Assembly: GCA_947307415.1 (NCBI GenBank)
Contig: CAMZJA010000015.1
Coordinates: forward strand, 1-47,182
Source of the DNA: an uncultured Bacteroidales bacterium
Lineage (GTDB): Bacteria; Bacteroidota; Bacteroidia; Bacteroidales; F082
DNA length: 47,182 bases
Reading direction: 5' to 3'
The notes beneath the pieces were generated by a model. The model did no database searches and was not told the origin of the DNA. It saw nothing but the letters and a program-made list of their open reading frames with translations. The translations under genes were made by a program, and so were the position numbers. Below, piece after piece: positions 9,034 through 17,441 of the stretch. Positions within the stretch are counted from its first letter, which is position 1. The number at the start of each line of letters is the position of its first letter.

Positions 9034-9411
9034 TTACCTGCATCGACTTAACATCGGATAGAACGCATTCTCAATGTGATCTATCCGATGTTCGTTGTTT
9101 TTATCGACCACTATAGCCACAATGTCAAAACGCACGTCAACATCAAGGTTGTTACGTTCAACATACGACTCCGCTGCCCAAATGAGATAACGTTGCTTCA
9201 TCTTGTCGACAGTCTCTTCGGGATCCACGAGACACTGTACCCGACGTGTTTTCACTTCCACAATCACAAGTTCTTTGCCATCCATCGCAATAATGTCAAT
9301 TTCCTTGTGACCGCAGCTCAAATTCTGTTCCAAAATCTGATAACCCTTGGCAATCAGAAGGTCCCTGGCAAGTTGTTCGCCTAATTTACCTAAATCATTG
9401 TGTTCAGCCAT
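9034..9411 (-). CDS. yraN: YraN/UPF0102 family endonuclease-like protein
   Basis: 125 residues. It begins MAEHNDLGKLGEQLARDLLIAKGYQILEQN and carries the PD-(D/E)XK-like core GHKEIDIIAMDGKELVIVEVKTR (EID ... EVK), the hallmark of UPF0102. The biochemical role is not firmly established; a Holliday junction-resolvase-like fold is predicted for the family. Tail-to-tail with metG. A heptanucleotide inverted repeat separates it from polA, on the same strand upstream of it. Confidence 0.92.
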   Translation of the reverse strand: MAEHNDLGKLGEQLARDLLIAKGYQILEQNLSCGHKEIDIIAMDGKELVIVEVKTRRVQCLVDPEETVDKMKQRYLIWAAESYVERNNLDVDVRFDIVAIVVDKNNEHRIDHIENAFYPMLSRCR

Positions 9412-9423
9412 AAACTTTAGTTT

Positions 9424-9505
9424 TTAGACCTTAGACGTTAGACTTTAGACCTTAGCAAAAATCCTCTCAAAACTAATGTCTAAGGTCTAAAGTCTAAGGT
9501 CTTTT
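9424..9505. repeat. Inverted heptanucleotide arrays (TTAGACN) between yraN and polA
   Basis: Left array 9424-9451 is four units, TTAGACC TTAGACG TTAGACT TTAGACC. The right array, 9478-9505, is GTCTAAG GTCTAAA GTCTAAG GTCTTTT, the same 7-mer on the other strand. The arms could fold into a ~30-bp imperfect hairpin with a ~20-base loop. The right array ends inside the polA stop codon (9504-9506). Confidence 0.85.
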
Positions 9506-12311
9506 AGTGCGCTTCCAGCCAATTTGTCCCTGTGTTTAGTTCTACCACAACCGGGATGTTCAGCGGCAGCGCGTTTACCATTTTATCGTTAACTAATTCT
9601 TTTAATGTCTCTAATTCATCTTTTACCGCATCAAAAACAAGTTCGTCGTGCACCTGCAGAATCATTTTTGACTGTAATTGCTTGTCGTTCATCGCTTTAT
9701 AGATGTTCGACATCGCAATTTTTATCATATCGGCACTGCTTCCTTGAATCGGAGCGTTCACGGCGTTACGCTCAGCAAAGTTTCTCACCACGCTGTTATG
9801 AGCGTTGATGTCGCGTAGATAACGGCGCCGTCCGAGCATGGTCTCCACATAACCATACTGGCGCGCAAACTCTATGTTGTTTTTGATATATTGTTGAATA
9901 CCAACGTATTCCTTGAAATAATTCTCAATAATCGAAGCCGCTTCCGAGCGGGAAATACCCAGTCGTTCTGCCAATCCGAATGCCGACATTCCGTAGATAA
10001 TTCCGAAATTCACTGCTTTCGCGTGACGACGCATGTCTTTTGTGACTTGGTCAATCGGCACTTTGTAAACACGAGCCGCAGTTGCCGCATGGATGTCAAG
10101 TCCTTCACGGAAAGCCTCACTCATCGCAGGGTCACCACTCAGATGAGTAATGATTCGAAGCTCGATTTGTGAATAATCCGCTGCCAAAAGGATATGATTT
10201 TTGTCACGTGGAACAAATGCTTTGCGAATCTCACGACCTTTGTCAGTTCTCACCGGAATATTCTGCAAATTCGGATTCGTCGAGCTCAATCGTCCAGTAG
10301 CCGTAACCGCCTGATTATAAGAAGTATGCACCAAACCGTCTTCTTTGCTTATCAGAGCAGGAAGTGCATCAACGTATGTCGATTTAAGTTTTGTAAGTCC
10401 ACGATAATCAAGAATTTGCTGAATTATCGGATGTACATTGATAATCTTCTGCAGCACCTCTTCACCAGTCGGATACTGACCTGTTTTTGTCTTTTTGGCA
10501 GGTGCTTTAATCTTCATTTTCTCAAACAAAACCTCACCAAGCTGCTTTGGAGAAGCAATGTTAAACTGCATTCCCGCCGCCTCAAATATCTGATTTTCAA
10601 TGCCTTTTATCTCTAAAGCCTGCTGTTCGCTAATCTGACGAAGGTTGTCGCTATCGATTTTCACACCGTTTGCCTCCATAGTTGCAAGCACTGGAACAAG
10701 CGGCATTTCTATCTCATTAAACAGCTTATCTAATTGATTATCAATCAAAATCGGCTTGAATTTTTCATAAAGCTGATAAGCGATGTCGGCATTTTCCGCA
10801 GAATTATTTGTGAGTGTGTAATTCAAATACACATCCGCCAGATAATCCATGGTGTGACGCTGCTCAGGCTCAATGAGATAATGCGCAATCATAGTGTCGA
10901 AGAGCTTGTTTTTCAGCTCGATACCATGCTTTCGCAGAATAGCAATAACCGATTTCAGGTTGTGACCGATGATGGTTTTTGAATGATCTGAAAAAATTGA
11001 CCTAAAACGCTGAATTATTTCGTCATTTCGACCGACCGCAGGGAGCGGAGAAATCTCCGTCTGATTTTGAATGAGATTTCTCGATTCCGCTTCGCTCCAC
11101 TCGAAATGACAGGAGTATGCTTCATGCGCTTTCACTGCAAACGAAATCACATTTGCTGTGATATCAACAGCATAAACCTCGGCTTTTTCAAGCTTTTTCA
11201 ACAAATCATCAAGCTCCTTGTCTGTTGAAACCGTTTTATAATCATGCTCCACCGAAGAAACAGAATCCTTTGATGAAAACAGCGAGTACTCAGAGGACTC
11301 TAAATTCTCTGAGAGCTCCGAAAACAAGTCAAGTTCTTTTGGTGCAGTTTCAGTTTTCGCAGTTTTTTTAACAGTTTCTGTTTCTCTTTTATCTGTTATC
11401 TCTTTATCTTTTATCTCATTCTTTCCGTAATCCGCCACCAATCTCTTCGCCATCGTCCTGAACTCCAGCTCCTCAAAAATCCTCAGCAGCTCCTTCAAAT
11501 TCGGCTGTTTCACCTTCAATTCCTCAGCATCAAATTCAACAGGCGCCTCTGTGTTGATTGTTGCAAGCATCTTCGACATCCTTCCTTGATCGGCAAAATT
11601 TATTACGTTTTCTTTCATCTTGCCTTTCAAATCATCGGTGTGCTCAAGTAAACCTTCCAATGAGCCGTATTCCTGCACAAATTTCGAAGCCGTTTTCTCG
11701 CCAACGCCAGGGATTCCAGGGATGTTATCGCTAGCATCACCCCAAAGTCCCAGAATATCAATAAGTTGTGTCGGAGTGTTGATACCATATTTATCGCACA
11801 CTTCTTTAGGTCCCATAATAGTCGCTGGGTCGTTGAATTTTGCCGGTTTGTAAATAAAAATATTGTCGCTAACCAGCTGCCCAAAGTCCTTATCAGGCGT
11901 CATCATGTAAGTCAAATACCCAGCTTTTTCAGCTTTTTTCGCCAGAGTACCGATAACATCGTCGGCCTCATAGCCTTCAGCAGCATAAATCGGAATGTTG
12001 AAACCTTTGATAATCTCGATGATATAAGGTATCGACGCTCTCAAATCGGGCGGCATCTCCTCGCGGTTTGCCTTGTAATCACAGAAGTTTTCGGTACGCA
12101 GGGTAGGGGCGCCAAGGTCAAAAGCTACACCGATATGCGAAGGTTTTTCATTTTTCAAAACCTCATAAAGCGTGTTCAAAAATCCGATAATAGCTGAAGT
12201 ATTCAAACCTTTAGACGTCATACGTGGGTTCTTATTCAGCGCAAAAAACGCCCTGTAAATCAACGCATAGGCATCTAAAAGGAAGATTTTTTCTGTATCT
12301 TTTGTAATCAT
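9504..12311 (-). CDS. polA: DNA polymerase I, with degenerate proofreading domain
   Basis: 935 residues from ATG 12311 (MITKDTEKIFLLDAYALIYR); an extension to 12410 is AT-rich promoter sequence. Residues ~1-290 are the 5'-nuclease domain, with its acidic residues in place (AEGYEADDVIG, TPDKDF, GDASDNIPG). Residues ~370-560 correspond to the 3'-5' exonuclease, but motif I reads DIT (383-385) instead of DxE, motif II HNLKSV (450-455) instead of HNLKxD, and motif III SAENAD instead of YxxxD, so proofreading is probably lost. The polymerase domain is intact: motif A ADYSQIELR, motif B RRHAKAVNFGIIYG, motif C QVHDELVFD. A repeat at 11022-11110 encodes residues ~401-430 in frame. Role: Okazaki fragment maturation and repair synthesis. 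Confidence 0.95.
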   Translation of the reverse strand: MITKDTEKIFLLDAYALIYRAFFALNKNPRMTSKGLNTSAIIGFLNTLYEVLKNEKPSHIGVAFDLGAPTLRTENFCDYKANREEMPPDLRASIPYIIEIIKGFNIPIYAAEGYEADDVIGTLAKKAEKAGYLTYMMTPDKDFGQLVSDNIFIYKPAKFNDPATIMGPKEVCDKYGINTPTQLIDILGLWGDASDNIPGIPGVGEKTASKFVQEYGSLEGLLEHTDDLKGKMKENVINFADQGRMSKMLATINTEAPVEFDAEELKVKQPNLKELLRIFEELEFRTMAKRLVADYGKNEIKDKEITDKRETETVKKTAKTETAPKELDLFSELSENLESSEYSLFSSKDSVSSVEHDYKTVSTDKELDDLLKKLEKAEVYAVDITANVISFAVKAHEAYSCHFEWSEAESRNLIQNQTEISPLPAVGRNDEIIQRFRSIFSDHSKTIIGHNLKSVIAILRKHGIELKNKLFDTMIAHYLIEPEQRHTMDYLADVYLNYTLTNNSAENADIAYQLYEKFKPILIDNQLDKLFNEIEMPLVPVLATMEANGVKIDSDNLRQISEQQALEIKGIENQIFEAAGMQFNIASPKQLGEVLFEKMKIKAPAKKTKTGQYPTGEEVLQKIINVHPIIQQILDYRGLTKLKSTYVDALPALISKEDGLVHTSYNQAVTATGRLSSTNPNLQNIPVRTDKGREIRKAFVPRDKNHILLAADYSQIELRIITHLSGDPAMSEAFREGLDIHAATAARVYKVPIDQVTKDMRRHAKAVNFGIIYGMSAFGLAERLGISRSEAASIIENYFKEYVGIQQYIKNNIEFARQYGYVETMLGRRRYLRDINAHNSVVRNFAERNAVNAPIQGSSADMIKIAMSNIYKAMNDKQLQSKMILQVHDELVFDAVKDELETLKELVNDKMVNALPLNIPVVVELNTGTNWLEAH
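11022..11110 (-). repeat. REP-like inverted repeat inserted in frame in polA
   Basis: Arms GTCATTTCGA (11022-11031) and TCGAAATGAC (11101-11110), with inner pairing GGAGAAATCTC / GAGATTTCTC and GCAGGGAGCGG / CCGCTTCGCTCC. On the polA strand it encodes CHFEWSEAESRN...LPAVGRNDE, unlike polymerase sequence I know. The same arm type lies at 33758-33796. A related subtype with GTCATTCCGA arms is at 20217-20357 and 27492-27560. Confidence 0.82.
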
Positions 12312-12409
12312 AACAAGCAATATTAATAAGGTGTAAAAATAAGAAATTTTTTGAAAAAAACTGTAAAAAATAAAAATTAGCAAAAAAAATTTTATATTTA
12401 AATAATTCA

Positions 12410-12417
12410 TATATTTG
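12410..12417 (+). promoter_or_regulatory. -7 element for the small lipoprotein gene
   Basis: TATATTTG fits TAnnTTTG and lies 58 bases before the ATG at 12476, in the AT-rich divergent region shared with polA. I see no clear TTTG -33 element. Confidence 0.5.
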
Positions 12418-12475
12418 CGTTCAAATAATTACTTAAAACCGATGAGCCAGATGGGATATAACTTGGCGAAATTAT

Positions 12476-12898
12476 ATGAAAAATTTAATTAAAGTTTTTG
12501 TTGTTGTTCTTATTGCAACAAGTGCTATTCTTTTAACCAATTGTGCTGGTGTCAGCCAATCAGCTTTTGAACCATTGGCAAAGAGCACCGTGGCTCCATT
12601 CGACCAGAATAATTTTGTGGTTGTACAACGAGTTAAAGGCGAACATTCAAGTAAAAGAATTCTCGGCATTGGCGGTTTGTCAGACATGTATTTGAGACAA
12701 AGTGCTATCTCTAATATGTATGACAACGCACATTTAACAGGTAGCCAAACCATCATCGACATCCATGTTATCAAATCATTTGCATTTATTGTAGGACCAG
12801 TATATATGCAGGAAATCTACACAGCAACAGGTACTGTCATTGAATTTGTCGGACCACATGAAGACATTCATACAGCAAAAGTTCAAGTTGTTGAATAG
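12476..12898 (+). CDS. Small lipoprotein of unknown function
   Basis: 140 residues. The N-terminus (MKNLIKVFVVVLIATSAILL) ends in lipobox TNC (Cys23), so it should be a lipid-anchored envelope protein. The rest has a hydrophobic/glycine stretch KRILGIGGLSDMYLRQSAI and alternating beta-like segments (TIIDIHVIKSFAFIVGPVYM). From memory it resembles the DUF6567-type lipoproteins of Bacteroidota, but I am unsure. It is a single-gene unit: its own -7 element before, a strong terminator directly after. It lies divergent from polA and 206 bp before acpP. No function can be proposed from sequence alone. Confidence 0.72.
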   Translation: MKNLIKVFVVVLIATSAILLTNCAGVSQSAFEPLAKSTVAPFDQNNFVVVQRVKGEHSSKRILGIGGLSDMYLRQSAISNMYDNAHLTGSQTIIDIHVIKSFAFIVGPVYMQEIYTATGTVIEFVGPHEDIHTAKVQVVE

Positions 12899-12917
12899 CA
12901 TTTTGCTATATTTACTG

Positions 12918-12955
12918 AAAAAATAGAGGTTATGGCTTTTTGACCTCTATTTTTT
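12918..12955 (+). terminator. Rho-independent terminator of the small lipoprotein gene
   Basis: 13-bp perfect stem AAAAAATAGAGGT (12918-12930) / ACCTCTATTTTTT (12943-12955) with a 12-base loop, followed by CTTTTTT. It lies 20 bases after the stop codon. Confidence 0.88.
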
Positions 12956-13017
12956 CTTTTTTATAAATCACTGTAAATCAATCGTTTTTATTTTAAAAGG
13001 CAAAATAAAGCTTTTTT

Positions 13018-13051
13018 TTTGTCGTTCGTTCGAAAAAATACCTTACCTTTG
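13018..13051 (+). promoter_or_regulatory. acpP operon promoter
   Basis: TTTG (13018-13021), 22 bases, TACCTTTG (13044-13051) followed by CAG. The leader to the acpP ATG is ~50 bases. It probably drives acpP-fabF-rnc and the following gene. Confidence 0.75.
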
Positions 13052-13104
13052 CAGAAGTTTTTCTTTAGAGCAGAAAAAGATTTATTAATTAAAAATTATT
13101 GAAA

Positions 13105-13341
13105 ATGTCAGAAATTAAAGAGAAAGTTGTATCAATCATCGTTGATAAATTAGGTGTTGATCCATCAGAAGTTGTTGAAACAGCAAACTTTACACAAGAT
13201 TTAGGTGCCGACTCACTTGACACTGTTGAATTGATTCTTGATTTCGAAAAAGAATTCGGCGTATCAATTCCTGACGATCAGACAGAAAACATCGTAACAG
13301 TAGGTGACGCTATTAAATATATCGAAGAACACAAAGCTTAA
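13105..13341 (+). CDS. acpP: Acyl carrier protein
   Basis: 78 residues, acidic, carrying growing fatty acyl chains on phosphopantetheine. The attachment motif is [10 protein letters not shown] with Ser37. The start is ATG 13105 (MSEIKEKV); the in-frame TTG at 13099 is not needed. First gene of the acpP-fabF-rnc cluster, 3 bp before fabF, so the carrier and its condensing enzyme are made together. Length and motif are standard. Confidence 0.98.
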   Translation: MSEIKEKVVSIIVDKLGVDPSEVVETANFTQDLGADSLDTVELILDFEKEFGVSIPDDQTENIVTVGDAIKYIEEHKA

Positions 13342-13344
13342 CTT

Positions 13345-14592
13345 ATGGAGTTAAAGCGTGTAGTCATTACTGGCTTAGGTGCTATCACGCCTATAGGCAA
13401 CAACGTCCCGGAATACTGGGACAGCCTCTTGAAAGGTGTTAGCGGAGCGACAATGATAACACGTTTCGATGCATCGAAATTCAAATCACGCATAGCCTGC
13501 GAGGTAAAAAATTTCGACCCGTTGCAGTTTTTCGATAGAAAAGAGGCACGAAAACTTGATTTATTCGAACAGTTCGCCATCGTTTCGGCGGACGAAGCGA
13601 TCAAAGATTCCGGCATCGACAAAGATAACACCGATTTCACTGAAGTCGGAGTTATCTTTGCGTCTGGTATCGGAGGTATAGAAAGCCTCTATAATGAAAA
13701 TGTTGAACACGCTAGAGGCGACGGTACACCTCGCGTGAATCCTTTTACTATACCAAAACTTCTTCCAGACCTCGGACCGGGTAATATCTCCATTAAATAC
13801 GGCTTCCAAGGTCCTAATTATTCTACAGTATCGGCATGCGCTTCATCAGCCAACGCCATTATCAACGCTTTCCGTTATATCCATTATGGCAGAAACGTGG
13901 TGATGATAGCCGGTGGCTCCGAAGCCCCGATTTGTCCTATCAGCGTTGGCGGTTTCGAGGCCATGAGAGCACTCTCCACACGCAACGACGACCCTAAAAC
14001 AGCCTCGCGTCCATTCGATGCCGACCGCGACGGATTCGTCATGGGTGAAGGCGGCGGATGCCTAGTGCTTGAGGAAATGGAACACGCCCTCGCTCGCGGA
14101 GCTAAGATATACGGCGAAATAGTTGGTTGTGGCGAATCAGCCGACGCACACCACATCACATCACCACATCCTGAAGGACAAGGCGCGGCGCTCAGCATGA
14201 CACGCGCTCTGAAAGAAGCCGGCATATCTTCCGACAAAATCGATCATATCAACACCCACGGAACATCAACACCGGCGGGCGATATCCCCGAGATACTCGG
14301 TATCAAGACGGTGTTCGGAGACCATATCTACGATATGTCGATAAACTCTGGAAAATCAATGACAGGACACCTTCTCGGAGGAGCAGGCGCAGTAGAAGCT
14401 ATCTCAACACTTCTGGCTTGCAAAAACGACATCGTTCCTCCTACAATAAACCACTTCACCGACGATCCGAATATCGACCCTAAAATCGATTTCACCTTCT
14501 GGAAACCGAAGAAAAGAACCGTCAACTACGCCATCAGCAACGCATTCGGATTCGGCGGCCACAACGCAAGTATCATCTTCAAGAAATTTTAA
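13345..14592 (+). CDS. fabF: 3-oxoacyl-ACP synthase II
   Basis: 415 residues. Elongates acyl-ACP by decarboxylative condensation with malonyl-ACP. The thiolase-fold catalytic triad is visible: Cys165 in SACASSANA, His305 in NTHGTSTPAGD and His342 in MTGHLLGGAG. The N-terminus MELKRVVITGLGAITPIGNN and C-terminus NAFGFGGHNASIIF are typical. Its stop TAA overlaps the rnc start by one base (TAATG), which indicates translational coupling. Confidence 0.98.
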   Translation: MELKRVVITGLGAITPIGNNVPEYWDSLLKGVSGATMITRFDASKFKSRIACEVKNFDPLQFFDRKEARKLDLFEQFAIVSADEAIKDSGIDKDNTDFTEVGVIFASGIGGIESLYNENVEHARGDGTPRVNPFTIPKLLPDLGPGNISIKYGFQGPNYSTVSACASSANAIINAFRYIHYGRNVVMIAGGSEAPICPISVGGFEAMRALSTRNDDPKTASRPFDADRDGFVMGEGGGCLVLEEMEHALARGAKIYGEIVGCGESADAHHITSPHPEGQGAALSMTRALKEAGISSDKIDHINTHGTSTPAGDIPEILGIKTVFGDHIYDMSINSGKSMTGHLLGGAGAVEAISTLLACKNDIVPPTINHFTDDPNIDPKIDFTFWKPKKRTVNYAISNAFGFGGHNASIIFKKF

Positions 14593-15329
14593 TGATGTTA
14601 AGTCTTTTTCGTTATCGTGATAAGGCTGAAAGAGATTTAGCAAAATATATCCATAATGTATTCGGATTTTATCCGCGCAACATCTCCTTATATCAGCTTG
14701 CGTTCACTCATAAGTCGATGTGTCACAACAAGATAAACGGCTTCACCATCAACAACGAACGCCTAGAATATCTCGGCGACGCCATCCTCAGCTCCATAGT
14801 GGCGGAATACCTTTTCAAGAAATATCCAACCAAACAGGAAGGCTTCCTCACAGAGATGCGCTCACGTATAGTCAGCCGGTCGTCGTTGAACAAACTATCG
14901 ATGAAACTTGGCTTCGATAAAATGGTTATGTTTGCGAAACCAAACGACAAACACGCAGTGTTCCGCTCAATAGGCGGCAATGCCTTCGAAGCTTTCACAG
15001 GAGCTCTCTTCCTCGATAAAGGCTATGATTTCACTAAAAAAATCATCATCGACCATATTATGAGAATACATCTCGACATCGACGATATCGAGAAAAACGA
15101 CATCAACTTCAAGAGCCGTCTGCTCGAATGGGCACAGAAAGGCAAACACCAGCTGGTGTTCAAGATGAACGGCACAAAAGGTGAGGGATTCGACAAACTG
15201 TATGAGGTTCAAGTGGTTATCGACGAAAAAGAATACGGTAAAGCTTTGGATTTCTCAATAAAAGGCGCCGAACAGCTGGCTGCCGAGAAGACTTGGCACA
15301 TCTTTGAAGAAGAGGAACAAAACAACTAA
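14592..15329 (+). CDS. rnc: Ribonuclease III
   Basis: 245 residues (starting at ATG 14592; ATG 14595 is equally possible). Cleaves double-stranded RNA in rRNA and mRNA processing. The RNase III signature is NNERLEYLGDAILSSIVAEY, with a second acidic catalytic patch in GNAFEAFTGALFLDKGYD. The C-terminal domain (NFKSRLLEWAQKGKHQLVF ... KGAEQLAAEKTW) is the dsRNA-binding domain. It overlaps the fabF stop by one base, as in many Bacteroidota acpP-fabF-rnc clusters. Confidence 0.97.
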   Translation: MMLSLFRYRDKAERDLAKYIHNVFGFYPRNISLYQLAFTHKSMCHNKINGFTINNERLEYLGDAILSSIVAEYLFKKYPTKQEGFLTEMRSRIVSRSSLNKLSMKLGFDKMVMFAKPNDKHAVFRSIGGNAFEAFTGALFLDKGYDFTKKIIIDHIMRIHLDIDDIEKNDINFKSRLLEWAQKGKHQLVFKMNGTKGEGFDKLYEVQVVIDEKEYGKALDFSIKGAEQLAAEKTWHIFEEEEQNN

Positions 15330-15341
15330 AAACAAAAGATT

Positions 15342-15788
15342 ATGGTGAAAAGAAAGAAAAAAATTGTTGTCGAGCCCTTCGATGACATAAAAATCATAGG
15401 CATCTGCACCCATCTTGAGGACTACAAACTAGCATGGCATATCAATAAGTTATTGAATATCAACCTTGTAAAGTATAGTGATATAGTAAACGAAGATGGC
15501 TATGAATTCTCTTTTTACCTCTACGACGGAGGCGAAAACTGCAACACTTACAACCTCGTCGAGATAGCAAACTCCGAGGCGCGCTGGGTCAATTTTTCAC
15601 CGGCCACCGATTATCTCATTGTTATCAGAAACTTCATCAACGACGAAAATCTGGCTAAAACACTCGATAAAATAAAACATATCGAAGGTGTTCAGTTTGC
15701 CTATCTCGTTGATTTAGATATGAATAGCAAAATCGACGCCCTTCTAGAGGACATCGAAATGCATGAGATCGAAATCATCAATAGTTAA
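15342..15788 (+). CDS. IPExxxVDY-type conserved protein of unknown function
   Basis: 148 residues, no signal peptide or membrane span; starts with a basic stretch (MVKRKKKIVVEP). It sits 12 bp after rnc, the position where Bacteroidota usually carry an IPExxxVDY family protein. I assign it by place, size and character (KLAWHINKLLNINLVKYSDI ... YLIVIRNFINDENLAKTLDKI); the family's name motif is not clearly recognisable. Function unknown. Its TAA (15786-15788) overlaps the stop of pheS on the other strand, so both genes end in one TTAA. Confidence 0.65.
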   Translation: MVKRKKKIVVEPFDDIKIIGICTHLEDYKLAWHINKLLNINLVKYSDIVNEDGYEFSFYLYDGGENCNTYNLVEIANSEARWVNFSPATDYLIVIRNFINDENLAKTLDKIKHIEGVQFAYLVDLDMNSKIDALLEDIEMHEIEIINS

Positions 15789-16816
15789 GCTTGTTCAAAT
15801 TGCTTTAAGAAGCGCAAGTCGTTCTCGAAGAACATTCTCAAGTCGTTGATTTGATATTTCAACATAGCAATACGTTCGACACCCATACCGAATGCATATC
15901 CTGTATACACTTCAGGGTCGATATTGCTTGCCTTAAGGATGTTAGGATCGCAGATGCCGCATCCCATAATCTCAACCCAGCCAGTGTGTTTGCAGATGTT
16001 ACATCCTGCACCTCCGCAGATGTTGCAAGAGATATCCATCTCGGCTGATGTCTCGGTAAACGGGAAATATGACGGACGGAAACGTACTTTTGTGCCTTCG
16101 CCGAAATATTCCTGAACAAAGTGATACAAAGTCTGTTTCAGGTCGGCAAACGACACGTTTTTATCGATGTAAAGTCCTTCTATCTGATGGAAGATACAGT
16201 GCGCGCGAGCCGAAATCGCCTCATTACGGAACACTCTACCTGGAGCTATGACACGAATAGGGAGCTTACCTTGTTCCATAGCGCGTACCTGTACGCTTGA
16301 TGTGTGGGTACGAAGCAACACGTCGGTTGCTTTGTTCACATTAGGATCCTTGCTGATGAAGAAGGTGTCCTGCATGTCGCGTGCAGGATGGTCGAGAGGG
16401 AAGTTCAAAGCCGAGAACACATGGTAATCATCCTCGATTTCCGGACCTTCAACCACTGAAAAACCAAGACGTTTAAAGATATCGTTGATTTCTTCACGCA
16501 CTATCGAGAGAGGGTGACGTGAGCCGTTCATGGCGTCGACAGGAAGACTGAGGTCGAGGTCGGTCTTGCCTTCGCTCTTAGTCTCAAACTGTTTCTGTTG
16601 CTCGTCGATAATATCCTGAATGGTGTTTTTCAGCTCGTTGAGGCGCATTCCCATCTCTTTGCGCATCTCCGGAGCCACCTGTTTAAACTCAGTGAAAAGC
16701 TCTGTAATAGTGCCTTTTTTGCTAAGATATTGAATACGGAACTGCTCCAGCGCCTCTTTGCTGTCGGCGTGGAATGACTTTACTTCCGCAAGAATTTTTT
16801 CTATTTTTTCTTTCAT
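15785..16816 (-). CDS. pheS: Phenylalanyl-tRNA synthetase alpha subunit
   Basis: 343 residues. Catalytic subunit of the alpha2-beta2 enzyme that charges tRNA-Phe. The N-terminal ~90 residues form the tRNA-binding coiled coil. The class II motifs are RVFRNEAISARAHCIFHQIEG (motif 2) and YAFGMGVERIAMLKY (motif 3). A cysteine-rich segment (CNICGGAGCNICKHTGW) lies between them, as in other bacterial PheS. pheT is not in the window. The start overlaps the stop of the cyclophilin gene by 4 bases, the end of a four-gene leftward operon. Confidence 0.97.
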   Translation of the reverse strand: MKEKIEKILAEVKSFHADSKEALEQFRIQYLSKKGTITELFTEFKQVAPEMRKEMGMRLNELKNTIQDIIDEQQKQFETKSEGKTDLDLSLPVDAMNGSRHPLSIVREEINDIFKRLGFSVVEGPEIEDDYHVFSALNFPLDHPARDMQDTFFISKDPNVNKATDVLLRTHTSSVQVRAMEQGKLPIRVIAPGRVFRNEAISARAHCIFHQIEGLYIDKNVSFADLKQTLYHFVQEYFGEGTKVRFRPSYFPFTETSAEMDISCNICGGAGCNICKHTGWVEIMGCGICDPNILKASNIDPEVYTGYAFGMGVERIAMLKYQINDLRMFFENDLRFLKQFEQA

Positions 16817-17436
16817 TTTACAATTTCCATTGAGATTATTGTAACTGGCTCAACAGGGACGTCCATATAACCTGTTTTCACTGCCGCGATTTTATCTACA
16901 ACATCAAGACCGGATATAACTTCGCCAAACACGGTGTAGTCGCCGTCAAGATGAGGTGTGCCGCCTATGCTTTGATATGTTTGGCGTTGTTTTGCGCTAA
17001 ACACCTTGCCGTAACGGCTTTCAAACATATTGAGTTCTGTCTCATTCCATACTTTGCCTTGCACGATGTAGAACTGAGAGCCACTCGACATCTTCTTAGG
17101 ATTCACCTGGTCGGCCTGACGTGCTGCAGCCAAAGCGCCTTTCTTGTGAAAATGATTTGATTTGAATTCAGCTGGAACCTTATAACCAGGATCAACACGG
17201 CCGTCGGCGTTCTGGCCACCCTGAATCATGAAATTCTTGATGACACGGTGGAAAGGTGAACCGGTGAACCAGCCGTCGTTAATGAGTTTTATAAAATTGT
17301 CGCGATGTAACGGTGTGTCGTCGTAAAGCATCACTGTGATGTCGCCCATGGTCGTCTTTATCAAGACTTTAGTTTCGTTTTGTGCTTGTGCTGTCATACC
17401 TAAAAAAACGCAAAGTATTAATAATAATTTTTTCAT
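16813..17436 (-). CDS. Secreted cyclophilin-type peptidyl-prolyl isomerase
   Basis: 207 residues. The signal peptide is MKKLLLILCVFLGMTAQAQ, so it should act in the periplasm on folding proteins. The cyclophilin core is clear: VLIKTTMGDITVMLYDDTPLHRDNFIKL, FHRVIKNFMIQGG (catalytic Arg in FHR) and FGEVISGLDVVDKIAAV. An insertion around KKMSSGSQFYIVQGKVWNETELNMFESRYGKVF is typical of Bacteroidota members. It lies 5 bp after the DUF4270 gene and overlaps pheS by 4 bp. Confidence 0.94.
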   Translation of the reverse strand: MKKLLLILCVFLGMTAQAQNETKVLIKTTMGDITVMLYDDTPLHRDNFIKLINDGWFTGSPFHRVIKNFMIQGGQNADGRVDPGYKVPAEFKSNHFHKKGALAAARQADQVNPKKMSSGSQFYIVQGKVWNETELNMFESRYGKVFSAKQRQTYQSIGGTPHLDGDYTVFGEVISGLDVVDKIAAVKTGYMDVPVEPVTIISMEIVK

Positions 17437-17441
17437 ATTTC

